Positions 1-4,594 of a stretch of 5,475 bases of DNA are shown one piece after another (position 1 is the first letter of the stretch; each line of letters begins with the position of its first letter). The notes under the pieces are model-generated. The model saw only the letters and a program-made list of their open reading frames with translations, made no database searches and had not been told where the DNA came from. The stretch lies in the NCBI GenBank assembly GCA_019241805.1, contig JAFAWL010000114.1, positions 1 to 5,475 on the forward strand, read 5' to 3'. This DNA comes from Actinomycetota bacterium. Its GTDB lineage: Bacteria > Actinomycetota > Actinomycetes > Mycobacteriales > Jatrophihabitantaceae. The position numbers were made by a program, and so were the translations under genes.

Positions 1-326
1 ATCGCCAGGCGACCGTCGTGCACCCCGACTCGACCACGAACCAGGATCCGCCGCCCCGGTTCGAGGCCGGCGATACGGCGGCGTCCGAGCCAAACCAGTT
101 CGATGCTGGACGTGCCGTCGAACAATTCGGCATCCACCGTGGGCACCGTCTCGCGCGGGTTGTAGACGACCGAACGCAGTCGGCCGGCGACGGTCGCTAG
201 TTGACCGCGCTGCAGACAGTCCACGGTGTCGCACCGCAGCCGGGCGGCATCCTGTTGCAGATCGGCGGCGTCGAGCTCGCTCACGCGACCGGTCAGGCGC
301 CGCACCAGCGAGGGCTTGCCCGTCAT
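1..326 (-). CDS. OB-fold nucleic-acid-binding-like protein (Rv2694c family), 3' end cut off by the window edge
   Basis: About 108 residues are visible; the C-terminus lies beyond position 1, and the family is usually about 120-135 residues long. The protein has a basic N-terminus (LVRRLTGRV), a DC-x-x-R-G turn near residues 36-41, then the OB-like strands: VAGRLRSV (46-53), DAELFDGTSSIELVWLGRRRIAG (65-87) and LEPGRRILVRGRVGVHDGRLA (88-108). The LFDG...WLGRR...G...R..GR pattern is the hallmark of this small actinobacterial OB-fold family, which is predicted to bind nucleic acid but has no proven role. Start choice is uncertain. An upstream in-frame ATG at 353 would add nine residues, but those codons have poor third-position GC and sit against a tandem repeat, so I prefer the ATG at 326. 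Neither start has a good Shine-Dalgarno sequence. The gene lies just downstream of the DUF3710 gene on the same strand and is probably co-transcribed with it. Confidence 0.82.
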   Translation of the reverse strand, partial: MTGKPSLVRRLTGRVSELDAADLQQDAARLRCDTVDCLQRGQLATVAGRLRSVVYNPRETVPTVDAELFDGTSSIELVWLGRRRIAGLEPGRRILVRGRVGVHDGRLA

Positions 327-351
327 GCCGTCAAGGGTAACCAGAGAACCC

Positions 352-395
352 ATTCAGGGCGCAGCTCAGCCGGATTCAGAGCGCAGCTCAGCCGG
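352..395. repeat. 22-bp direct tandem duplication, two copies with one mismatch
   Basis: Copy 1 is 352-373 and copy 2 is 374-395. Both begin ATTCAG and end GCGCAGCTCAGCCGG; the only difference is G at 358 against A at 380. Copy 2 contains the stop codon of the DUF3710 gene (388-390) and its last two codons, so copy 1 carries a duplicate out-of-use stop (366-368) in the intergenic gap. The left edge of copy 1 overlaps the alternative ATG (351-353) of the OB-fold gene. It looks like a recent slippage or duplication event and has no sign of being a mobile element. Confidence 0.9.
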
Positions 396-1059
396 CGCTG
401 TGCCCGCCGCCGGAAACAGCGGTCGGGGCGGCCGCCTCCGCCGCCTCCAGCGCCTGGGCGGGCAGCTTCAGCGGCACCGGTTCGCGCACCGGCAGGGGGT
501 CCGCGCCGCGCACGACGACGACGTCGCGCAGCAGGTTTTCGAAGGCCGCCGCCTTGGCTGATTCGATCGCGGCCGGTCCGAGAATCATCGCTCGAAGCAA
601 CCAGCGCGGCCCGTCGACCCCGATGAAGCGCACCGGCGTCGTCCCGCCCTCGACCCGCAACTTGCCGACGATCTCGGGTCCGAGCAGACCGTCGGCCTGC
701 TCCCGGGCCGCGCCGCCCTGGCTCAACATCGATTGCATGATCTCGACGCGGACCTCGTCCCAGATGCCCTCGTTGCGCGGTGCCGCGAATACCCCCAGTT
801 GCATGCTGCCGTTGCCGTTGACGACGGTCGCCGATATCACCTGCTGGCTCTCGTTCACGTCGAGCCGGATCTCCATCCCGTCGACGACCGGAACCCGAAG
901 GCTGCCCAGATCAACTCGGGGCGTTTCGTCCTCAGGCTGATCGCGTATGTCCCACGGGCCGGTCGTGGGATCCGGCTCGGACCGCTGCCGCGTCTCCCAC
1001 GGCGGGGTCGCATCGACCTTCGATTGTTCGGTGCGCTTCTCGCGTCGGCGCAGGGCCAT
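388..1059 (-). CDS. DUF3710 domain protein (Rv2696c family), function unknown
   Basis: A 223-residue soluble protein without signal peptide or membrane segment. The N-terminal 45 residues are charged and low-complexity (MALRRREKRT...), then comes the GPWD motif (34-37), VDLGSLRVPV (49-58), and a conserved core including the GIWDEVR stretch (98-104), LLGPEIVGKLRVE (125-137) and GPRWLLRAMILGPAA (150-164). The C-terminal tail (about 195-223) is Ala/Pro/Gly-rich and probably disordered. This pattern is the actinobacterial DUF3710 family, usually 200-260 residues long, with no established activity. The start overlaps the dut stop in GTGATG at 1062-1057. I choose the ATG at 1059 (MALRRR); the GTG at 1062 would add one residue. 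A GAGG lies 8 bases before the ATG. The overlap implies translational coupling to dut. Confidence 0.88.
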   Translation of the reverse strand: MALRRREKRTEQSKVDATPPWETRQRSEPDPTTGPWDIRDQPEDETPRVDLGSLRVPVVDGMEIRLDVNESQQVISATVVNGNGSMQLGVFAAPRNEGIWDEVRVEIMQSMLSQGGAAREQADGLLGPEIVGKLRVEGGTTPVRFIGVDGPRWLLRAMILGPAAIESAKAAAFENLLRDVVVVRGADPLPVREPVPLKLPAQALEAAEAAAPTAVSGGGHSAG

Positions 1060-1559
1060 CACAACATCCTCGTCGAAGCGCTCACCACGTCGCTGGCCGG
1101 ACCGAGCGCGGCTGATCCACCGGTTGAGCCGTGGCCACCGTCGCCACGACCAGTTGCCGGTAGCGCGTCGACCTCGACGAACCGGCCGGATTCGACCCGT
1201 TGGAAGACCAGCTGGGCGATCCGGTCGCCGCGGCGCAACCTCAAGGTCGTGCGCGGGTCGTGATTGATCACGACGACCTTCAGTTCACCGCGGTAGCCCG
1301 AGTCGATCGTGCCGGGCGCGTTGACCAGTGCCATGCCGGCCCGGGCCGCGAGGCCTGAGCGCGGATGCACGAACGCGGCATACCCATCAGGGATCGCGAT
1401 GGCGATACCCGTCGGCAGCACGGCCCGCTCGCCCGGCTCCAGGTCGCAGTCGCTGGTCGTGACGATGTCCGCTCCGGCGTCGCCCGGCAATGCGTACCGC
1501 GGTAACGGCACGTCGGGGTCGAGCCGCTGCACCAGCACGTCGAGCCCCGTATCGGTCAT
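1059..1559 (-). CDS. dut: Deoxyuridine 5'-triphosphate nucleotidohydrolase (dUTPase)
   Basis: Hydrolyses dUTP to dUMP and pyrophosphate, keeping uracil out of DNA and feeding dTMP synthesis; cytosolic homotrimer in this family. The 166-residue product shows all five trimeric dUTPase motifs: PGDAGADI (25-32), HPRSGLAAR (65-73), NAPGTIDSGYRGE (80-92) with the expected catalytic Asp86 and uracil-pocket Tyr89, RGDRIAQLV (110-118), and the glycine-rich lid RGDGGHGSTGG (138-148) with His in place of the usual Phe, as I recall for mycobacterial enzymes. About 18 residues follow the lid, a little longer than M. tuberculosis Dut (154 aa). The open frame continues upstream to 1691, but the ATG at 1559 has a GAAGGA Shine-Dalgarno (1566-1571) six bases away and begins the conserved region. 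The stop overlaps the start of the DUF3710 gene. Confidence 0.97.
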   Translation of the reverse strand: MTDTGLDVLVQRLDPDVPLPRYALPGDAGADIVTTSDCDLEPGERAVLPTGIAIAIPDGYAAFVHPRSGLAARAGMALVNAPGTIDSGYRGELKVVVINHDPRTTLRLRRGDRIAQLVFQRVESGRFVEVDALPATGRGDGGHGSTGGSAALGPASDVVSASTRML

Positions 1560-1620
1560 CGTGCGTCCTTCGTCGGCGAGGCCTCCGAGTCGTACCGGAA
1601 GCGTGGCTGCACGACGGCTC

Positions 1621-1626
1621 ACGCTA
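1621..1626 (-). promoter_or_regulatory. Possible -10 element for the dut operon
   Basis: Read on the minus strand, TAGCGT fits the TAnnnT pattern common at actinobacterial sigma-A-type promoters. It would start transcription about 55 bases before the dut ATG. No convincing -35 hexamer is visible upstream, so this is only a candidate. Confidence 0.25.
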
Positions 1627-1697
1627 CCCGTTCGATGTCCGGAGTTCGCCCGCGGCCGTCGCCGACGAGTACTGCGTGGGGCTCGCCGCACGGCGGC

Positions 1698-1703
1698 TAC
1701 GCT
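1698..1703 (+). promoter_or_regulatory. Possible -10 element for the DUF3093 gene
   Basis: TACGCT fits TAnnnT and ends seven bases before a GTG codon at 1711 that is in frame with the DUF3093 gene. That spacing is typical of a start point producing a leaderless mRNA beginning at the GTG. A good -35 hexamer is not apparent. Confidence 0.35.
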
Positions 1704-1737
1704 CGACGGCGTGGATCCGAAGGCAGGAGCGGCCGAC

Positions 1738-2202
1738 GTGTCACCGAAAGGCTCCGGCGCCGCGCCGCCGATATACCGGGAGCGACTGCGAACACCGTGG
1801 TGGTGGTATCCGCTGGCGCTGGGCGTAGCGGTGATCCTCGCCGCCGAGTTCCACGTCGCCGACCTGGCGCTGACCGACTGGATCCCCTACGGGGTGCTGG
1901 TGCCGGCAGCGGTGCTCATCGTGTGGTGGCTCGGGCACGGCGACCTGCGTATCGACGCCGAGGAGTTGCACGTGCGCGGCGCTCACGTGCCCAGACGTTA
2001 CATTTCCGGTGCGGTCGCATTGGATGCCCGCACCCTGCGTCGACTGATCGGCCGCGAAGGCGATCCACTGTCGTTCGTGTCGATTCGTCCCTGGATCGGG
2101 CCCGGCGTGCAGCTCCAGCTCGACGACCGCGACGACCCGACGCCGTATTGGGTTCTCAGCACACGGCACCCGGACCGGGTGATCGCCGCGCTGAGAGCCT
2201 GA
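1738..2202 (+). CDS. DUF3093 membrane protein (Rv2698 family), function unknown
   Basis: A 154-residue protein with two membrane helices close to the N-terminus. The order is YRERLRTPWWWYP (13-25) at the membrane edge, TM1 about 23-40, a short Asp-containing turn, TM2 about 49-66, then a predicted cytosolic domain holding DLRIDAEELHVRGAHVPRRYI (69-89) and the conserved FVSIRPWIGPGVQLQL (113-128) and PTPYWVLSTRHP (134-145). These YRERL...WWW and RPWI...YW..STR.P blocks are the signature of DUF3093, whose members are usually 150-170 residues. I choose the GTG at 1738 because AGGAG (1725-1729) sits eight bases before it. The in-frame GTG at 1711 would add nine residues and could be read from a leaderless mRNA. 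The gene is transcribed away from dut and towards the DUF4193 gene. Confidence 0.88.
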   Translation: MSPKGSGAAPPIYRERLRTPWWWYPLALGVAVILAAEFHVADLALTDWIPYGVLVPAAVLIVWWLGHGDLRIDAEELHVRGAHVPRRYISGAVALDARTLRRLIGREGDPLSFVSIRPWIGPGVQLQLDDRDDPTPYWVLSTRHPDRVIAALRA

Positions 2203-2229
2203 CCGGCAGGTATGGTCCGAGAAAGGCGA

Positions 2230-2256
2230 ACGGCCTCGCCCTTGGGTCGAGGCCGT
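2230..2256. terminator. Hairpin between convergent DUF3093 and DUF4193 genes, probable bidirectional terminator
   Basis: The arms ACGGCCTCG (2230-2238) and CGAGGCCGT (2248-2256) form a perfect 9-bp stem around a 9-base loop. It lies 27 bases after the DUF3093 stop and 57 bases after the DUF4193 stop. There is no real T-tract on the plus side (CATTGTGA). On the minus side the flank is TTCGCCTTTCTC, moderately T-rich, so termination may be more efficient for the leftward gene. Strong stems with weak U-tracts are common in high-GC actinobacteria. Confidence 0.72.
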
Positions 2257-2313
2257 CATTGTGATCAGGCAGCTCGCGGCGGCGCGGGCCGTGCGCCGGC
2301 CGCCGCGTAAGCG

Positions 2314-2622
2314 TCAGGCGCAGTCGCGGCAGATGTACTGCCCGTTCTTTTCGCGGGCGAGCCGGCTGCGATGGTGGACCAGAAAACAACTGGAACAAGT
2401 GAACTCGTCGGCCTGCTTCGGCAGGACGCGAACGGTCAGTTCCTCGCCGGAGACGCTCGATAAGTCGGCGCCCGGCAGTTCAAGGGACTCCGCGAGTTCG
2501 GTTTCGTCGACGTCGATCGTGCCGGATTGGGCTTCAGCTCGGCGAGCCTTGAGCTCCTCGAGAGAATCCTCGTTCAGCTCGTCGACATCGCCACGTCGCG
2601 GGGCATCGTAATCGGTGGCCAT
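2314..2622 (-). CDS. DUF4193 small zinc-ribbon-like protein (Rv2699c family), function unknown
   Basis: A 102-residue protein in two parts. Residues 1-62 are strongly acidic, with roughly one residue in three Asp or Glu and a probable helix around 18-32. The C-terminal part carries CSSC (76-79) and CRDC (98-101) separated by 18 residues including HH (83-84), a layout expected for a four-cysteine zinc ribbon; metal binding is inferred. Family members are about 100 residues and restricted to actinobacteria; I know of no assigned function. The ATG at 2622 is supported by GAGGAG (2632-2637) nine bases upstream. It converges on the DUF3093 gene and diverges from cei. The soluble acidic plus zinc-ribbon build would suit a nucleic-acid- or RNA-polymerase-associated factor, but that is speculation. 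Confidence 0.9.
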   Translation of the reverse strand: MATDYDAPRRGDVDELNEDSLEELKARRAEAQSGTIDVDETELAESLELPGADLSSVSGEELTVRVLPKQADEFTCSSCFLVHHRSRLAREKNGQYICRDCA

Positions 2623-2662
2623 CGGCCTTCACTCCTCGTTCTGTGTCGCGACTGAGGTGGTA

Positions 2663-2691
2663 TCAGTACGGGTAAAACGGCAATCCGTCAA
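2663..2691 (-). promoter_or_regulatory. Candidate promoter for the DUF4193 gene
   Basis: On the minus strand a TTGACG hexamer (2691-2686) matches the -35 consensus at five of six positions, followed after 17 bases by TACTGA (2668-2663), a weak -10. The predicted start would give a leader of about 33 bases that includes the Shine-Dalgarno. The region is locally less GC-rich than its surroundings, which fits a promoter. The -10 match is poor. Confidence 0.4.
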
Positions 2692-2878
2692 CCTGAGTTC
2701 ACCGCTCGCCATTCCCACGCGCCGGTGCAACGTACGGGTCCTTCCGGTTGTGCCCGAACCGTGGGGTTCACGATGTGAGCTGCGCCTCGAATGCCAGGCG
2801 TCGCGGCGGCAGGTTACCGTCTTGGCGAGAAATCGCAACGATCGGGCCGGGCTGCGCATTCCAGCGGGTCGCGCGGGT

Positions 2879-2884
2879 TAGTCT
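2879..2884 (+). promoter_or_regulatory. Possible -10 element for cei
   Basis: TAGTCT fits the TAnnnT pattern and is the best such match in the 200 bases before cei. There is no clear -35 hexamer at 16-18 bases upstream. If used, transcription would begin near 2891, leaving a leader of about 100 bases. Confidence 0.28.
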
Positions 2885-2994
2885 CATGGGCACCATCAGC
2901 CGGTTCGCCCGGGCCGGAAACCCTCGCCTCGGGCCGAGTTCACGGTCGTCCGGACTGCCCCCGGCGCACCGATCAGGGAGGAGCAGCGTCGAGT

Positions 2995-3606
2995 ATGGCT
3001 GCCCCCACGGCGCGCAAGCCGCTGCCGGCTCTGATCTTCCTGGTGGCCCTGTCGCTGCTGTCGGCGTTGGTGTGGTGGCGGGTGCTGCACCGCTCGAGTT
3101 CCGCCCACGCGCAGACGACCTCGACCACCTGCGTCTCGAGTTCCGCGCCGGCGCCCGCCGTGTCGGTCGTGCCCGCACCGAGCGCGGTTAGTGTCAAGGT
3201 GCTCAATTCGACCCAGAAGCAAGGCTTGGCCGGCGCCACCGCCGCGTCGCTGGCCCAACTCGGATTCATGATTAACGGTCCGGCCGGCAACGATCCGACG
3301 CCGGTAGCCGGCGTAGCCGACATCCGCTATGGGCCGACCGGTCACTCGGCGGCGACGCTTTTGAGCTTCTACGTCCCCGGTGCGACGCTCGTCCAGGACA
3401 CGCGCAAGGACGGTTCGGTCGACCTCTCCCTCGGCGCCCAGTTCACGTCCCTCGCGACCGCGGCCGACGCGACGAAGGCGATGACGGCAGCACACGTCAC
3501 GCAGCAGCAGGCCAGCGGCACCCCGACCGGATCGGTCAAACCCTCCACATCGCCCTCGGCATCAACTCCGAGGGCCAGCGGATCGACAAGGCCGGCCGGC
3601 TGCTGA
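2995..3606 (+). CDS. cei: Envelope integrity protein Cei: single-pass membrane protein with extracytoplasmic LytR_C domain
   Basis: A 203-residue protein; M. tuberculosis Cei (Rv2700) is about 216. A short basic cytosolic N-terminus (MAAPTARK) is followed by one membrane helix (about 10-28), a Ser/Thr/Pro/Ala linker (33-64) with a lone Cys46, the LytR_C domain (about 65-153) opening with VSVKVLNST...GLAGATAASLAQLGF, and a Ser/Thr/Pro-rich tail (about 172-203) ending in Cys203. LytR_C domains occur at the end of cell-wall glycopolymer ligases and alone in Cei and VirR; Cei is reported to be needed for normal envelope integrity in mycobacteria. No catalytic LCP domain is present, so an enzyme role is unlikely. 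The ATG at 2995 is preceded by GGAGGAG (2977-2983) at a rather long spacing of 11. The gene converges on suhB. Confidence 0.9.
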   Translation: MAAPTARKPLPALIFLVALSLLSALVWWRVLHRSSSAHAQTTSTTCVSSSAPAPAVSVVPAPSAVSVKVLNSTQKQGLAGATAASLAQLGFMINGPAGNDPTPVAGVADIRYGPTGHSAATLLSFYVPGATLVQDTRKDGSVDLSLGAQFTSLATAADATKAMTAAHVTQQQASGTPTGSVKPSTSPSASTPRASGSTRPAGC

Positions 3607-3651
3607 GCGTTCCTTCTGGTTGGGCCCGCTCCGCGCTATTCGCTCAGAGCA
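3601..3651. terminator. Inverted repeat across the cei and suhB stop codons, weak terminator candidate
   Basis: CTGAGCG (3603-3609) and CGCTCAG (3641-3647) are perfectly complementary and each contains one of the two convergent stop codons. TGC (3601-3603) and GCA (3649-3651) could extend the stem past a two-base bulge. The 31-base loop is long and there is no T-tract, so the repeat may only mark where the genes meet. Confidence 0.3.
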
Positions 3652-4510
3652 CCTGATCGGCGCCGACCGTCTCCAACAGCCGGGTCAGCGCGCCGGCCAG
3701 CGATGCACCGCTCACCGCCACCAGGGCGCCATCGGCCGGACGCCCCCGCAGACCGCTCGACACGCACCCGGCCTCCTGAGCGATGAGCAGCCCCGCGGCC
3801 AGATCCCACGGATGCAGGCCGGCCTCGAAGTATCCGTCCACCCGGCCGGCCGCAACCGCGCAGAGATCGAGACTGGCTGCACCGGCCCGGCGGATGTCGC
3901 CGATGTGCGGCAGGATGCGGGCCACCACGGCCACCTGCCGGGCCCGGACCGCGCTGTCGTAGCCGAACCCGGTCGCGACCACGGCGCGGTCGAGCGGCAC
4001 CAGGCGCCGGGCACCAAGGCGCTCGGTGCGGCGGAACCGCGGCGCCTCCGAGGATTGGTTCGACTCACCCCGAACCCAGTGGTCAACGTGCGCGCCGGCA
4101 CCCCTGACAGCCCGATACGTCTCGCCCGTTTCGGGGTTGTGAACGCAACCGGCAACCACGTCACCGTCGAGTTCGGCGGCGACCGACACCGCGTAGTGCG
4201 GCAGCCCGAGGGCGAAGTTCACGGTGCCGTCGATCGGATCCACGATCCAGCGGACGCCGGTGCGGGTACTCAGGTTGTCGCCTTCCTCGGCCAGCACCCC
4301 GTCACCGGGGCGCCGTCGAGTCAACTGCTCGATGATCCAGCGCTCGACCGCGGTGTCGATCTCGGTCACGAGGTCGGTGGACGTCGACTTTGTCGCGATC
4401 TCGAAGTCGCGTCGCCGACCGTCGTAGGCCAGCCGACCGGCCGCCTCGGCGAGCTCGACGCTGAGTGCTGCCAGCTCGGCGACGAGGCCCTCGGGTTGGG
4501 CGTCGTTCAC
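3644..4510 (-). CDS. suhB: Inositol monophosphatase family protein (SuhB type)
   Basis: Magnesium-dependent sugar-phosphate phosphatase; the family releases myo-inositol from inositol 1-phosphate, a step feeding phosphatidylinositol and mycothiol in actinobacteria. The 288-residue product matches the usual length (about 260-290). Visible motifs are KSTSTDLVTEID (41-52), AEEG (74-77) with metal-binding Glu, the family signature WIVDPIDGTVNF (88-99) with metal ligands Asp91 and Asp94, and the C-terminal signature RRAGAASLDLCAVAAGRVDGYFE (207-229) with HPWDLAAG (233-240), whose Asp236 is the third metal Asp. All key residues are present. The stretch at 147-172, rich in Ser, Gln and Arg, looks longer than in common homologues. 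The GTG at 4510 is the only plausible start; AGGG lies just two bases away, so initiation looks weak. Related family members also act on fructose-1,6-bisphosphate or histidinol phosphate, so the substrate is inferred. It diverges from ppgK. Confidence 0.94.
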   Translation of the reverse strand: MNDAQPEGLVAELAALSVELAEAAGRLAYDGRRRDFEIATKSTSTDLVTEIDTAVERWIIEQLTRRRPGDGVLAEEGDNLSTRTGVRWIVDPIDGTVNFALGLPHYAVSVAAELDGDVVAGCVHNPETGETYRAVRGAGAHVDHWVRGESNQSSEAPRFRRTERLGARRLVPLDRAVVATGFGYDSAVRARQVAVVARILPHIGDIRRAGAASLDLCAVAAGRVDGYFEAGLHPWDLAAGLLIAQEAGCVSSGLRGRPADGALVAVSGASLAGALTRLLETVGADQVL

Positions 4511-4552
4511 GTCCCTATCGCAGCACGGCTCCCCCGTCGCGCCGAAGGCGGG

Positions 4553-4559
4553 TAAGGTA
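4553..4559. promoter_or_regulatory. Near-symmetrical -10-like element in the suhB/ppgK divergent gap
   Basis: TAAGGT (4553-4558) on the plus strand and TACCTT (4559-4554) on the minus strand both fit TAnnnT and overlap by five bases, within GGTAAGGTACC. Expected starts would give a leader of about 30 bases for ppgK and about 37 bases for suhB. Neither direction has a convincing -35 hexamer. Confidence 0.38.
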
Positions 4560-4594
4560 CCGGCGCCAGCATCGCGTGGGCGAACGGAGTGAAC

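Larger units (their letters stand above)
2623..2994. other. 372-bp gene-free divergent region between the DUF4193 gene and cei
   Basis: No credible gene is visible. The cei frame stays open upstream to 2791, but the translated extension lacks domain character and precedes the well-supported cei start. The stretch holds the DUF4193 Shine-Dalgarno and candidate promoter at its left end, a small GAACC/GGTTC inverted repeat (5-bp arms, 4-base loop) near 2756-2770, a TAGTCT -10-like element at 2879-2884, and the cei ribosome-binding site at its right end. The distance from TAGTCT to the cei start would give a leader of roughly 100 bases. Confidence 0.6.

Noticed and set aside
201..626. Plus-strand open frame overlapping the OB-fold and DUF3710 genes
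   Set aside because: Its product is Arg/Pro/Ala-rich without any domain and is antisense to two recognisable genes.
1560..1691. 44-residue N-terminal extension of dUTPase
   Set aside because: The extension is Arg-rich with no dUTPase similarity, and the ATG at 1559 has a GAAGGA site at ideal spacing.
1309..1737. Upstream extension of the DUF3093 frame through the dut gene
   Set aside because: This part is antisense to dut, has no domain character, and the homologous protein begins near 1711-1738.
2791..2994. 68-codon N-terminal extension of cei
   Set aside because: It would bury the membrane helix behind a Gly/Ser/Arg-rich stretch without known homology, while the ATG at 2995 has a ribosome-binding site and gives a family-typical length.
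2886..3191. ATG close behind the TAGTCT element, as a leaderless small gene
   Set aside because: The frame runs into cei in a different register and yields a low-complexity Gly/Arg/Pro-rich product; the ATG begins only one base after the -10 element, too close for a leaderless start.
3620..4555. Long plus-strand open frame (311 codons) covering suhB
   Set aside because: It is antisense to a clear IMPase gene with all motifs; its translation has no recognisable domain, and long antisense frames are expected in high-GC coding DNA.
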